From: Frankia canadensis
GTDB taxonomy: Bacteria; Actinomycetota; Actinomycetes; Frankiales; Frankiaceae
Assembly: GCF_900197875.1 (NCBI RefSeq)
Contig: NZ_FZMO01000368.1
Location: 1 to 38,029, forward strand
Length of the DNA stretch: 38,029 bases
Direction: 5' to 3'
Of the stretch, positions 31,499-38,029 are shown one piece after another. The notes beneath the pieces are model-generated. The model did not search any database and was not told the DNA's origin. It worked only from the letters and a program-made list of their open reading frames with translations. Made by a program: the position numbers and the translations under genes. Position 1 is the stretch's first letter. The number at the start of each line of letters is the position of its first letter.

Positions 31499-34400
31499 AT
31501 GAGTGCCACTGACGACCAGCAGTCCCCGGCCCGCCGCGATCCCGCTCCGCCCGGCCGTGACGCTACCGCGACCATCGTCTCTCATGCACCGGGCGAGGCA
31601 GATACCCCCCGTGGCTCGGACCTCGCGCGCGCGACGCTGACGTCGTCCGCCTCGTCGCCGACGTCGTCGGACGAGCTGATCGCCGATCTACTGTACGGGC
31701 TGACCAAGCTGTGCGAAGGCGACTTCTCGACCCGGATGTCGAGCCGGATCTCCGCCCGCGACGGGGTCGCCGGCGAGGTGGTGCGCCGCTTCGACGAGCT
31801 GGCCGCCTCCCAGGAGCGCCATGCCCGCGAGCTCGCCAGGGTGAGCAAGGTCATTCGCCGGGACGGGCGGCTGACCCTGCGGATGGAGGAGATGGGCACC
31901 CCGGGCGGCTGGTCGGACATGACCCAGGCGGTCAACTCGCTCATCGACGACCTGGCCCGCCCGACGCACGAGGTCGCCCGGGTCATCGCGGCGGTCGCTG
32001 AGGGTGACCTGTCGCAGCACATGGCGCTGGAGATCGCCGGCCAGCCGGTGCGCGGGGAGTTCCTGCGCATCGGCACGACCGTGAACACGATGGTCGACCA
32101 GCTCTCGTCGTTCGCCGACGAGGTGACCCGGGTGGCCCGCGAGGTGGGCACCGAGGGCAACCTGGGCGGGCAGGCCAAGGTCAAGGGCGTCTCCGGGGTC
32201 TGGCGGGACCTCACCGAGTCCGTGAACTCGATGGCGGGCAACCTGACCAGCCAGGTCCGTAACATCGCCCAGGTCACCACCGCGGTGGCGCAGGGCGACC
32301 TGAGCCAGAAGATCACCGTCGACGCGCGCGGTGAGATCCACGAGCTGAAGTCGACCGTGAACACGATGGTGGACCAGCTCTCCGCGTTCGCCGACGAGGT
32401 CACCCGAATGGCGAAGGAGGTCGGCACCGAGGGCAAGCTCGGCGGTCAGGCGCAGGTCAAGGGGGTGTCCGGGGTCTGGCGGGACCTGACGGACTCCGTC
32501 AACGTCATGGCCGGGAATCTGACCACCCAGGTGCGCAGCATCGCCGAGGTGGCGGCGGCGGTGGCTCGCGGCGACCTGACCAGGCAGATCACCGTCGACG
32601 CCCGCGGCGAGGTCGCGGAGCTCGAGCACACCCTGAACACGATGGTCGACCAGCTCTCGTCGTTCGCCGACGAGGTCACCCGCGTGGCTCGCGAGGTCGG
32701 CACCGAGGGGGCGCTCGGCGGCCAGGCGCATGTGCGCGGGGTCTCGGGTGTGTGGCGGGACCTGACCGAGTCGGTGAACTCGATGGCGGGCAACCTGACC
32801 AGCCAGGTCCGCAACATCGCCCTGGTGGCCACCGCGGTCGCCCGGGGTGACCTCTCGCAGAAGATCACGGTTCCCGCGCAGGGAGAGATCGCCGAGCTGA
32901 AGGACACCGTCAACACGATGGTGGACCAGCTCTCCTCGTTCGCCGCCGAGATCACCCGGGTCGGCTGGGAGGTGGGCGTCGAGGGCAAGCTCGGCGGTCA
33001 GGCGACGGTCGCCGGGGTGGCCGGCACCTGGAAGGACCTCACCGACAACGTCAACCAGCTCGCCTCCACGCTGACCATCCAGCTGCGCGCGATCGGCGAC
33101 GTGTCCACCGCCGTCACCCGCGGTGACCTGACCCGGTCGATCACGGTCGAGGCCGAGGGTGAGGTCGCCGAGCTCAAGGACAACATCAACCAGATGATCG
33201 CCCGGCTGCGGGAGACCACCGAGGTCAACGCGCAGCAGGACTGGCTCAAGTCGAACCTGGCCCGCATCGGCAGCAAGATGCAGGGCCAGCGTGACCTGTA
33301 CGCGGTCTGCCAGATGATCATCAGCGAGATGACACCGGCGGTGAACGCCCAGCAGGGCACGGTCTACCTGCTCGACTTCATCGAGGGCGACAAGCTGCGC
33401 TACGTCGCCGGCTACGGCTCGGTGCCGCGGCGGCGCTCGGACGGCACGTTCCTGTTCGGCGAGGGCCTGATCGGGCAGGCGGCGCTGGAGCGCAACCGGA
33501 TCCGGGTCGAGCACGTGCCCGCCGGCTACCTCAACATCCGCAGCGGCCTCGGTGAGGCACCGCCGTGCGATCTCGTCGTCGTGCCGGTCGTGTTCGAGAA
33601 CCAGGTCCTCGGTGTGATCGAGCTGGCGTCGTTCACGCCGTTCTCGGAGCTGCACCTGATCCTCGTCGACCAGCTCGTCGACACCATCGGCGTCGTGCTC
33701 AACACGATCATGGCGAACGCCCGCACCGAGGAGCTGCTCGCCCAGTCCCAGCGGCTCACCCAGGAGCTGCGCTCGCAGTCGGTGGAGCTGCAGCGCACGA
33801 ACAACGAGCTGGAGGAGAAGGCGCAGCTGCTGGAGGACAAGAACCGCGAGATCGAGCTGGCCCGGATCGGCCTGGAGGAGAAGGCCGAGCAGCTCGCGCT
33901 GTCCTCGCAGTACAAGACGGAGTTCCTGGCGAACATGAGCCACGAGCTGCGTACGCCGCTGAACAGCCTGCTCATCCTGGCGAAGCTGCTCGCCGACAAC
34001 CCGGACCGCAACCTGTCCCAGAAGCAGATCGACTTCGCCGAGACGATCCACTCCGCCGGCACCGAGCTGCTCGGGCTGATCAACGACATCCTGGATCTGT
34101 CCAAGGTCGAGGCCGGCAAGATGGACGTGGACGCGACCGCCGTGCGCACCGGCGCGCTCTGTGACGCCGTCGCCACCGTCTTCGGCCCGATCGCGAACGA
34201 GAAGAGTCTGGCGTTCGAGGTCAGCCTCGCCCCCGATGTCCCGGCAGAGTTCGTCACTGACGAGCAGCGGTTGCAGCAGGTGCTCAAGAACCTGCTGTCG
34301 AACGCGGTGAAGTTCACCGACAGCGGCTCGGTCCGCCTCGACGTCACTCTCGCTCGGCCGGACCTGCCGCACCTGGCCAGCCACCTGCGCTCGGCCGGCA

Positions 34401-35515
34401 CGGTGCTGTCGTTCGCGGTCAGTGACACCGGGATCGGCATCGCCGCGGAGAAGCTCCGCATGATCTTCGAGGCGTTCCAGCAGGCGGACGGCACGACCTC
34501 GCGACGCTACGGCGGCACCGGGCTCGGCCTGTCGATCAGCAAGGAGATCGCCCGGCTGCTCGGCGGCTCGATCGCGGTGTCCAGCGCCGTCGGTCGGGGC
34601 AGCACGTTCACCCTCTACCTGCCGACGGTCCCGCTCGCGCAGATGCCGGCGTTCGGCGTCACACCCGGCGAGCCCGACGACGTGCTGATGATCGTCGGCG
34701 CGCCGGACGGACCGCTGGGCCGCGGCGGCGAGGCGGGTGGTTCCGTGCCCGCCATCCCCGGCTCCGGCCCGGCGGGGGGCATGCTCGCCAGCTCGAACGG
34801 CGTCCACGGCCCGCGTCCCGGCGTCTCCGGCGACGCGCCCGCGGCGGGCCGGGGCGGCACAGGGGTGGCCGGCGATTCGGCGATCGGTGCCGCCCCGGGC
34901 GATGCCGCCGCGGCTGGCGTGAACGGGTCCGGTGCCGACGGCGCTGGTGATCGCGTGGGGGTGCCGGAGACCTTCATCTCGTCATCGCCGGGAGGCTCGT
35001 CGCCGACGGCCGGCGCGGCGTCGACCGTCGGCGCCCAGGGGTGGCGGCCGAGTGAGAACACGGTGGGCACGCCGTTCCTCACCGGCCCGGCCGACGCCGG
35101 CGGCCGGGCGCCGGCGGACAGCCCCGACGGGTCGGACCCGCTCGTCGGGACGACGGTCCTGGTCGTCGACGACGACGTCCGCAACGTCTTCGCGCTCACC
35201 AGCGCCCTCGAGATGTACGGAATGCGGGTGCTCTACGCCGACAACGGCCACGACGCGATCCGTACGCTGCAGCAGGACACCGGCCCGGTGCATCTCGTGC
35301 TGATGGACGTCATGCTTCCCGGCATGGACGGCAACGAGACGACGTCGATGATCCGGGACATGTCCGCGTTCGCCGAGCTGCCGATCCTGGTGCTGACCGC
35401 GAAGGCCATGCCGGGGGACCGGGACAAGAGCATCACGGCGGGTGCGTCGGACTACATCACCAAGCCTGTGGATCTCGACCACCTCCTCGGGGTGATGCGC
35501 TCGTATCTGTGTTGA
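31499..35515 (+). CDS. Soluble poly-HAMP hybrid histidine kinase with receiver domain (fungal group III-like)
   Basis: A 1338-residue kinase without membrane segments. After a polar N-terminus, residues about 55-570 are a HAMP array. Its 92-residue unit repeats with five GDLS/T-type HAMPs alternating with EVGTEGxLGGQ-type HAMP-like linkers, plus two more divergent units at the front. Then come a GAF domain (about 598-738), a coiled coil (about 741-805), the dimerisation helix with H815 in [14 protein letters not shown], the ATPase domain ([28 protein letters not shown]), a Gly/Ala-rich linker (about 1041-1215), and a receiver domain with D1270 in [12 protein letters not shown]. The ATG at 31499 is chosen over an upstream frame extension because GGAG lies 4 bases before it. 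The order matches fungal Nik1/Os-1 osmosensing kinases. It probably signals with the downstream receiver protein. Confidence 0.95.
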   Translation: MSATDDQQSPARRDPAPPGRDATATIVSHAPGEADTPRGSDLARATLTSSASSPTSSDELIADLLYGLTKLCEGDFSTRMSSRISARDGVAGEVVRRFDELAASQERHARELARVSKVIRRDGRLTLRMEEMGTPGGWSDMTQAVNSLIDDLARPTHEVARVIAAVAEGDLSQHMALEIAGQPVRGEFLRIGTTVNTMVDQLSSFADEVTRVAREVGTEGNLGGQAKVKGVSGVWRDLTESVNSMAGNLTSQVRNIAQVTTAVAQGDLSQKITVDARGEIHELKSTVNTMVDQLSAFADEVTRMAKEVGTEGKLGGQAQVKGVSGVWRDLTDSVNVMAGNLTTQVRSIAEVAAAVARGDLTRQITVDARGEVAELEHTLNTMVDQLSSFADEVTRVAREVGTEGALGGQAHVRGVSGVWRDLTESVNSMAGNLTSQVRNIALVATAVARGDLSQKITVPAQGEIAELKDTVNTMVDQLSSFAAEITRVGWEVGVEGKLGGQATVAGVAGTWKDLTDNVNQLASTLTIQLRAIGDVSTAVTRGDLTRSITVEAEGEVAELKDNINQMIARLRETTEVNAQQDWLKSNLARIGSKMQGQRDLYAVCQMIISEMTPAVNAQQGTVYLLDFIEGDKLRYVAGYGSVPRRRSDGTFLFGEGLIGQAALERNRIRVEHVPAGYLNIRSGLGEAPPCDLVVVPVVFENQVLGVIELASFTPFSELHLILVDQLVDTIGVVLNTIMANARTEELLAQSQRLTQELRSQSVELQRTNNELEEKAQLLEDKNREIELARIGLEEKAEQLALSSQYKTEFLANMSHELRTPLNSLLILAKLLADNPDRNLSQKQIDFAETIHSAGTELLGLINDILDLSKVEAGKMDVDATAVRTGALCDAVATVFGPIANEKSLAFEVSLAPDVPAEFVTDEQRLQQVLKNLLSNAVKFTDSGSVRLDVTLARPDLPHLASHLRSAGTVLSFAVSDTGIGIAAEKLRMIFEAFQQADGTTSRRYGGTGLGLSISKEIARLLGGSIAVSSAVGRGSTFTLYLPTVPLAQMPAFGVTPGEPDDVLMIVGAPDGPLGRGGEAGGSVPAIPGSGPAGGMLASSNGVHGPRPGVSGDAPAAGRGGTGVAGDSAIGAAPGDAAAAGVNGSGADGAGDRVGVPETFISSSPGGSSPTAGAASTVGAQGWRPSENTVGTPFLTGPADAGGRAPADSPDGSDPLVGTTVLVVDDDVRNVFALTSALEMYGMRVLYADNGHDAIRTLQQDTGPVHLVLMDVMLPGMDGNETTSMIRDMSAFAELPILVLTAKAMPGDRDKSITAGASDYITKPVDLDHLLGVMRSYLC
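31960..33200 (+). repeat. Coding tandem repeat, 276-bp period (HAMP array)
   Basis: Five GDLS/T-bearing units recur about every 276 bases (near 32003, 32293, 32569, 32845, 33121). Stretches such as [18 protein letters not shown] are nearly identical between units at protein level and often at DNA level. This reflects a duplicated poly-HAMP structure under selection for length and heptad register. Confidence 0.85.
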
Positions 35516-35618
35516 TCAGATCGCGTATGGTGCGCAAACGGGCGTGTATCGGTGGGCCGGTGAGCGGCCCCCAGATGCGATCAGCGATGGTGGTGGGGTG
35601 GCTACACCCACCACGGAC

Positions 35619-35659
35619 CGGCAGGGCGACCGCGAAGGTCGGCAGGGCGACCGCGAAGG
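35619..35659. repeat. 21-bp tandem duplication just before the response-regulator gene
   Basis: CGGCAGGGCGACCGCGAAGG at 35619-35638 recurs exactly at 35640-35659, one base apart. The second copy runs into the AGGAGGAGG ribosome site, so the duplication may have built or shifted the translation signal. Confidence 0.7.
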
Positions 35660-35672
35660 AGGAGGCAGGCGG

Positions 35673-36311
35673 GTGACCGAGCGGACGGGCGGTTTCGTCG
35701 ACGGCGAAGGCGGGCCGACCACGGAACGGCCCCGCAGCAAGATCCTTCTGGTCGACGACCGCGCCGACAATCTCATGGCGCTGGAGGCGATTCTCGCCTC
35801 GCTGGACCAGGATCTCGTGACGGCGTCGTCCGGCGAGGAGGCCCTGAAACGCCTTCTCGTCGATGACTTCGCCGTGATCCTCCTCGACGTCCAGATGCCT
35901 GGAATGGACGGATTCGAGACGGCGCACCGGATCAAGCAGCGCGGGCGGACCCGGGACACCCCGATCATCTTTCTCACCGCCATCGACCGGGAACCCCATC
36001 ACGCATTCCGCGGGTACGCCGTGGGCGCGGTCGACTACATCGCCAAGCCGTTCGATCCCTGGTTGCTGCGCGCCAAGGTGAGCGTGTTCGTCGAGCTGTT
36101 CGAGAAGAACGAGCGGCTGGCCGAGCTGGTCCGTCAGCGCGGGCGGGACTTCGACCTGATGACGGAGGTCGCCGAGCGGCTCATCGCGCTCGACGTCCTG
36201 CTCGAGGGCAGCGGCGACAGCACCACGGAGGAGACGCTCGCCGCGGCCGGCGCCGAGGTGCGCGGGCTGGTCGCCCGGCTTCAGCCCTTCGCCCGCTCCT
36301 CCAACACCTGA
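35673..36311 (+). CDS. Response regulator, receiver domain with C-terminal coiled coil
   Basis: A 212-residue single-receiver protein. Residues about 25-150 form a receiver: ILLVDDRADN acidic pair, phosphoacceptor D72 in ILLDVQMPGMDGFET, FLTAIDRE threonine, and YIAKPFDP lysine. The remaining part (ELFEKNERLAELVRQRGRDFDLMTEVAERLIALD) is a predicted coiled coil without a DNA-binding or enzymatic output domain. It therefore likely works by protein contact or as a phosphate relay. GTG 35673 is chosen because AGGAGGAGG lies 7 bases upstream; the frame extends 43 codons further with repetitive sequence. It follows the hybrid kinase by 157 bases on the same strand and is its probable partner. Confidence 0.92.
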   Translation: MTERTGGFVDGEGGPTTERPRSKILLVDDRADNLMALEAILASLDQDLVTASSGEEALKRLLVDDFAVILLDVQMPGMDGFETAHRIKQRGRTRDTPIIFLTAIDREPHHAFRGYAVGAVDYIAKPFDPWLLRAKVSVFVELFEKNERLAELVRQRGRDFDLMTEVAERLIALDVLLEGSGDSTTEETLAAAGAEVRGLVARLQPFARSSNT

Positions 36312-36326
36312 CGGTCGGTCCTGCGG

Positions 36327-36355
36327 CCACGTCGCGTCGCGGCAGTGCGACGTGG
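36327..36355 (+). terminator. Terminator-like hairpin after the response-regulator gene
   Basis: CCACGTCGC, an 11-base loop, then GCGACGTGG form a perfect 9-bp stem 16 bases after the stop. There is no T-run, but position and stem strength suit an actinobacterial terminator. Confidence 0.6.
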
Positions 36356-36480
36356 TGTGACGTGGTGTGAGGCGGCAAGGCGCGGCGGGATTTCGGGTGG
36401 CGCCGGAGCGTGGCTGACCGTGGCGGGCGTGGCCGCCGGCCGGGGTGCTCCGGTGTGCGCTGGCGTGCTCCGGAGCGCGG

Positions 36481-36496
36481 GCCGGGGTACCCCGGC
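36481..36496. promoter_or_regulatory. 16-bp perfect palindrome in the spacer
   Basis: GCCGGGGTACCCCGGC is fully symmetric and lies about 400 bases before the second kinase gene. It could be an operator; in DNA this GC-rich a chance palindrome cannot be excluded. Confidence 0.3.
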
Positions 36497-36892
36497 GGGG
36501 TGCCCGCGGTGGTCCGGTCGGGCCGGCCGGCGGTGGACGCCCGCCGGCCGCCGGCTCGAGGCGACGCGCCCGGCGATCCTCGCCCATCGTTGCGTCGGTC
36601 ACATCACGCCGTCGCCGCTGGTGGCAACGGACCCGACCGAAGGTGCCGGTGTGTCCGTTGCTACTCACCTGTGGTCACCATTGCCCTGTCGGCCCGTGTC
36701 GAACCGGCTTGCCACCCGTACCGGATGGTCCACTTCGGACTGTCCTGGCGATCGCCGGCGAGGCTGAGCGCGGGCTGTGAACCGAATCGTTGCCGCCCGG
36801 TCTTCGGTCGGCGCCGATAGCATGGATTTGTCGACCAGATCCGCCGCCGTGCCCGCACGGCCGGTTTGTTGAGCCGTAGGAGGTTTCGGCGT

Positions 36893-38029
36893 ATGGCGAT
36901 TGCCCGGCGCACTCCCTATGGACTCACCGGGATTGCCCCCGCAACTATCGGTCCGTACACCGTTGAACGGAAGCTTGTCGACGCCGGGACCGGTCCGGTG
37001 TTTCTCGGGCGTAACAATCTTGCGCACCCGGTCCTCATCAAGACGATCACCGCGCCCTTCGGGCGGGACGCCGAGTTCCGCCGCCGGCTCCGGGACGATC
37101 TTGAGCGGCTGCGCGAGCTCGACCCGTTCTGCATCGCAGCGATCCTGGACGTGGACACCGACGCACAGCCCCCCTACGTGGCGGTCGAGTTCGTCAACGC
37201 GCCGACCCTGGCCGCCAGTGTCGAGGACGAGGGGCCGCTGTCCGCCGCCGACGCCGGGCGGCTCGCCCTCGGGCTCGCGGCCGCGCTCGCCGCGCTGCAT
37301 GAGCACGGAATTGTCTTCGCCGATTTGAAGCCGACCAATGTGGTGCTTTCCGGACAGGGGCTCCGCCTGGTGGACTTCGGTCTCGCCCGGGTACTCAACG
37401 CCGTGTTAGCTGACAATTCAGGGTCATCGTCGCCGGGAATTGGGACACTTGCCTTCATCAGCCCCGAACAGGCTCTCGGTCAGGCGGTGACCACGGCGTC
37501 CGACATCTTTACCTGGGGCGGCGTGCTGCTGTTCGCGGTCACCGGTCAGCCGCCGTTCGGCGGCGGCACGCCCCGTGCGCTGCTCCAGCGCGCGGTCTAC
37601 GCGGAACCCGATCTGTCCGCGCTTGAACCCGCCCTGCGTGAGCTGGTCGCGGCCACGATGCGTAAGGATCCGAAACGCCGCCCGGTCGCCGCGGAGCTGC
37701 TGGAACACCTCATCGAGGAGTTGCCCGACCCGGCTCCCGCCGCGCCGGGACCCACCCGCGGGTCGCGGCCCACGGCTGACCCCGCGGCCACCCGGGATCT
37801 CCTCCCCGTCCTGGCCACGATCAGCTCGCCCGCCGAGCCACCACCCGACGACGATCCGTCCGCGGACCCGCCTCCCGACGACCCGTCACCCTCCGCTTCC
37901 AACCCAGCAGACGCGGCTGATTCGCCCGAGAGGTCCGCGCTCGCCGAGGAGTCCGCTCCACCCGACACGTCGGCTCCCGCCGATCCCGCCGATCCCGCCG
38001 ATCCCGCCGATCCCGCCGATCCCGCCGAT
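36893..38029 (+). CDS. Ser/Thr protein kinase, altered HRD motif, 3' end outside window
   Basis: The first 379 codons of a second eukaryotic-type kinase, still open at the window edge. AGGAGG lies 9 bases before the ATG. The kinase domain spans about residues 15-270: loop VDAGTGPVFLG, lysine in VLIKTI, catalytic loop IVFADLKPTNVVL, LVDFGLARV, GTLAFISPEQAL, and DIFTWGGVLLFAVTGQPPFGG. The usual His-Arg before the catalytic Asp is Phe-Ala (F142-A143-D144). The catalytic Asp, Lys and Asn and the DFG Asp remain, so activity is likely but its regulation may differ. The tail after about residue 285 is Pro/Asp/Ala-rich and ends in PAD repeats. No membrane segment is seen so far; one may lie beyond the edge. 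Confidence 0.9.
   Translation, partial: MAIARRTPYGLTGIAPATIGPYTVERKLVDAGTGPVFLGRNNLAHPVLIKTITAPFGRDAEFRRRLRDDLERLRELDPFCIAAILDVDTDAQPPYVAVEFVNAPTLAASVEDEGPLSAADAGRLALGLAAALAALHEHGIVFADLKPTNVVLSGQGLRLVDFGLARVLNAVLADNSGSSSPGIGTLAFISPEQALGQAVTTASDIFTWGGVLLFAVTGQPPFGGGTPRALLQRAVYAEPDLSALEPALRELVAATMRKDPKRRPVAAELLEHLIEELPDPAPAAPGPTRGSRPTADPAATRDLLPVLATISSPAEPPPDDDPSADPPPDDPSPSASNPADAADSPERSALAEESAPPDTSAPADPADPADPADPADPAD
37976..38029. repeat. 9-bp tandem repeat at the window edge (six copies visible)
   Basis: CCCGCCGAT repeats six times without mismatch up to the last base, encoding PAD units in the kinase linker. It probably continues beyond the window, so total copy number is unknown. Confidence 0.9.

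Larger units (their letters stand above)
36312..36892. other. 581-bp intergenic region before the second kinase
   Basis: The frames here lack ribosome sites and protein-like composition, so no gene is called. It holds a terminator-like hairpin at 36327-36355, a GTGCTCCGG direct repeat near 36450-36475, a 16-bp palindrome at 36481-36496, and a TAGCAT that could be a -10 at 36818-36823 without a well-spaced -35. Confidence 0.55.

Noticed and set aside
31688-34807. A 1039-codon - strand frame opposite the poly-HAMP kinase
   Set aside because: Its apparent repeats are only the reverse reading of the HAMP repeats. No independent domain or start signal was found.
36345-36820. Overlapping short + strand frames before the second kinase
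   Set aside because: There are no ribosome sites, three frames are open at once, and the sequence is rich in direct and inverted repeats.
1-38029. tRNA, rRNA, CRISPR arrays, insertion sequences, integrases or phage genes
   Set aside because: No cloverleaf-like sequence, spaced repeats, transposase or terminal inverted repeats were seen by eye. Repeats found are short tandem units or the HAMP array.

Overview
The window is very GC-rich with strong G/C preference at third codon positions. It uses GTG and TTG starts and carries several Ser/Thr kinases, an MMPL transporter and a DtxR/IdeR-type iron box. This points to a high-GC actinomycete. Frankia or a close relative fits best by overall character, but the genus is inferred, not proven by any marker here.

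Left part (1-13.7 kb): a membrane Ser/Thr kinase with an SH3-like outside domain (- strand), a 60-residue small protein, a PIG-L/LmbE deacetylase, a tandem glycine riboswitch reading into full-length gcvP, an FkbM-type methyltransferase, a membrane diguanylate cyclase with a decayed HD-GYP domain, a GT-A glycosyltransferase, and a TetR regulator. The glycosyltransferase and the TetR gene converge on a strong shared hairpin.

Centre (13.7-28 kb): an MMPL/RND transporter is divergent from the TetR gene, with two similar operator-like sites between them. Next comes a six-gene leftward operon for an NRPS-independent siderophore: diaminobutyrate aminotransferase, diaminobutyrate decarboxylase, IucA/IucC synthetase, N-hydroxylase, second IucA/IucC synthetase, and a glutamine-synthetase-like ligase. 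The first five genes are joined by four successive 4-nt stop/start overlaps. A near-consensus iron box lies upstream of the first gene, and a type III PLP decarboxylase reads away from the same interval. The layout resembles rhizobactin 1021/schizokinen biosynthesis but has no recognisable acetyltransferase. A glutamine-synthetase-fold ligase and a second decarboxylase are present instead. This is the best candidate for an undescribed system in the window.

Right part (28-38 kb): a signalling block. It holds an RsbW-like ATPase, a SpoIIE-type phosphatase with its own ATPase and GAF-like regions, a soluble poly-HAMP hybrid histidine kinase resembling fungal group III (Nik1/Os-1) kinases, a receiver-only response regulator, and a second Ser/Thr kinase that runs off the window in a 9-nt repeat and has an altered catalytic-loop motif.

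No rRNA, tRNA, CRISPR array, insertion sequence or phage gene was recognised.
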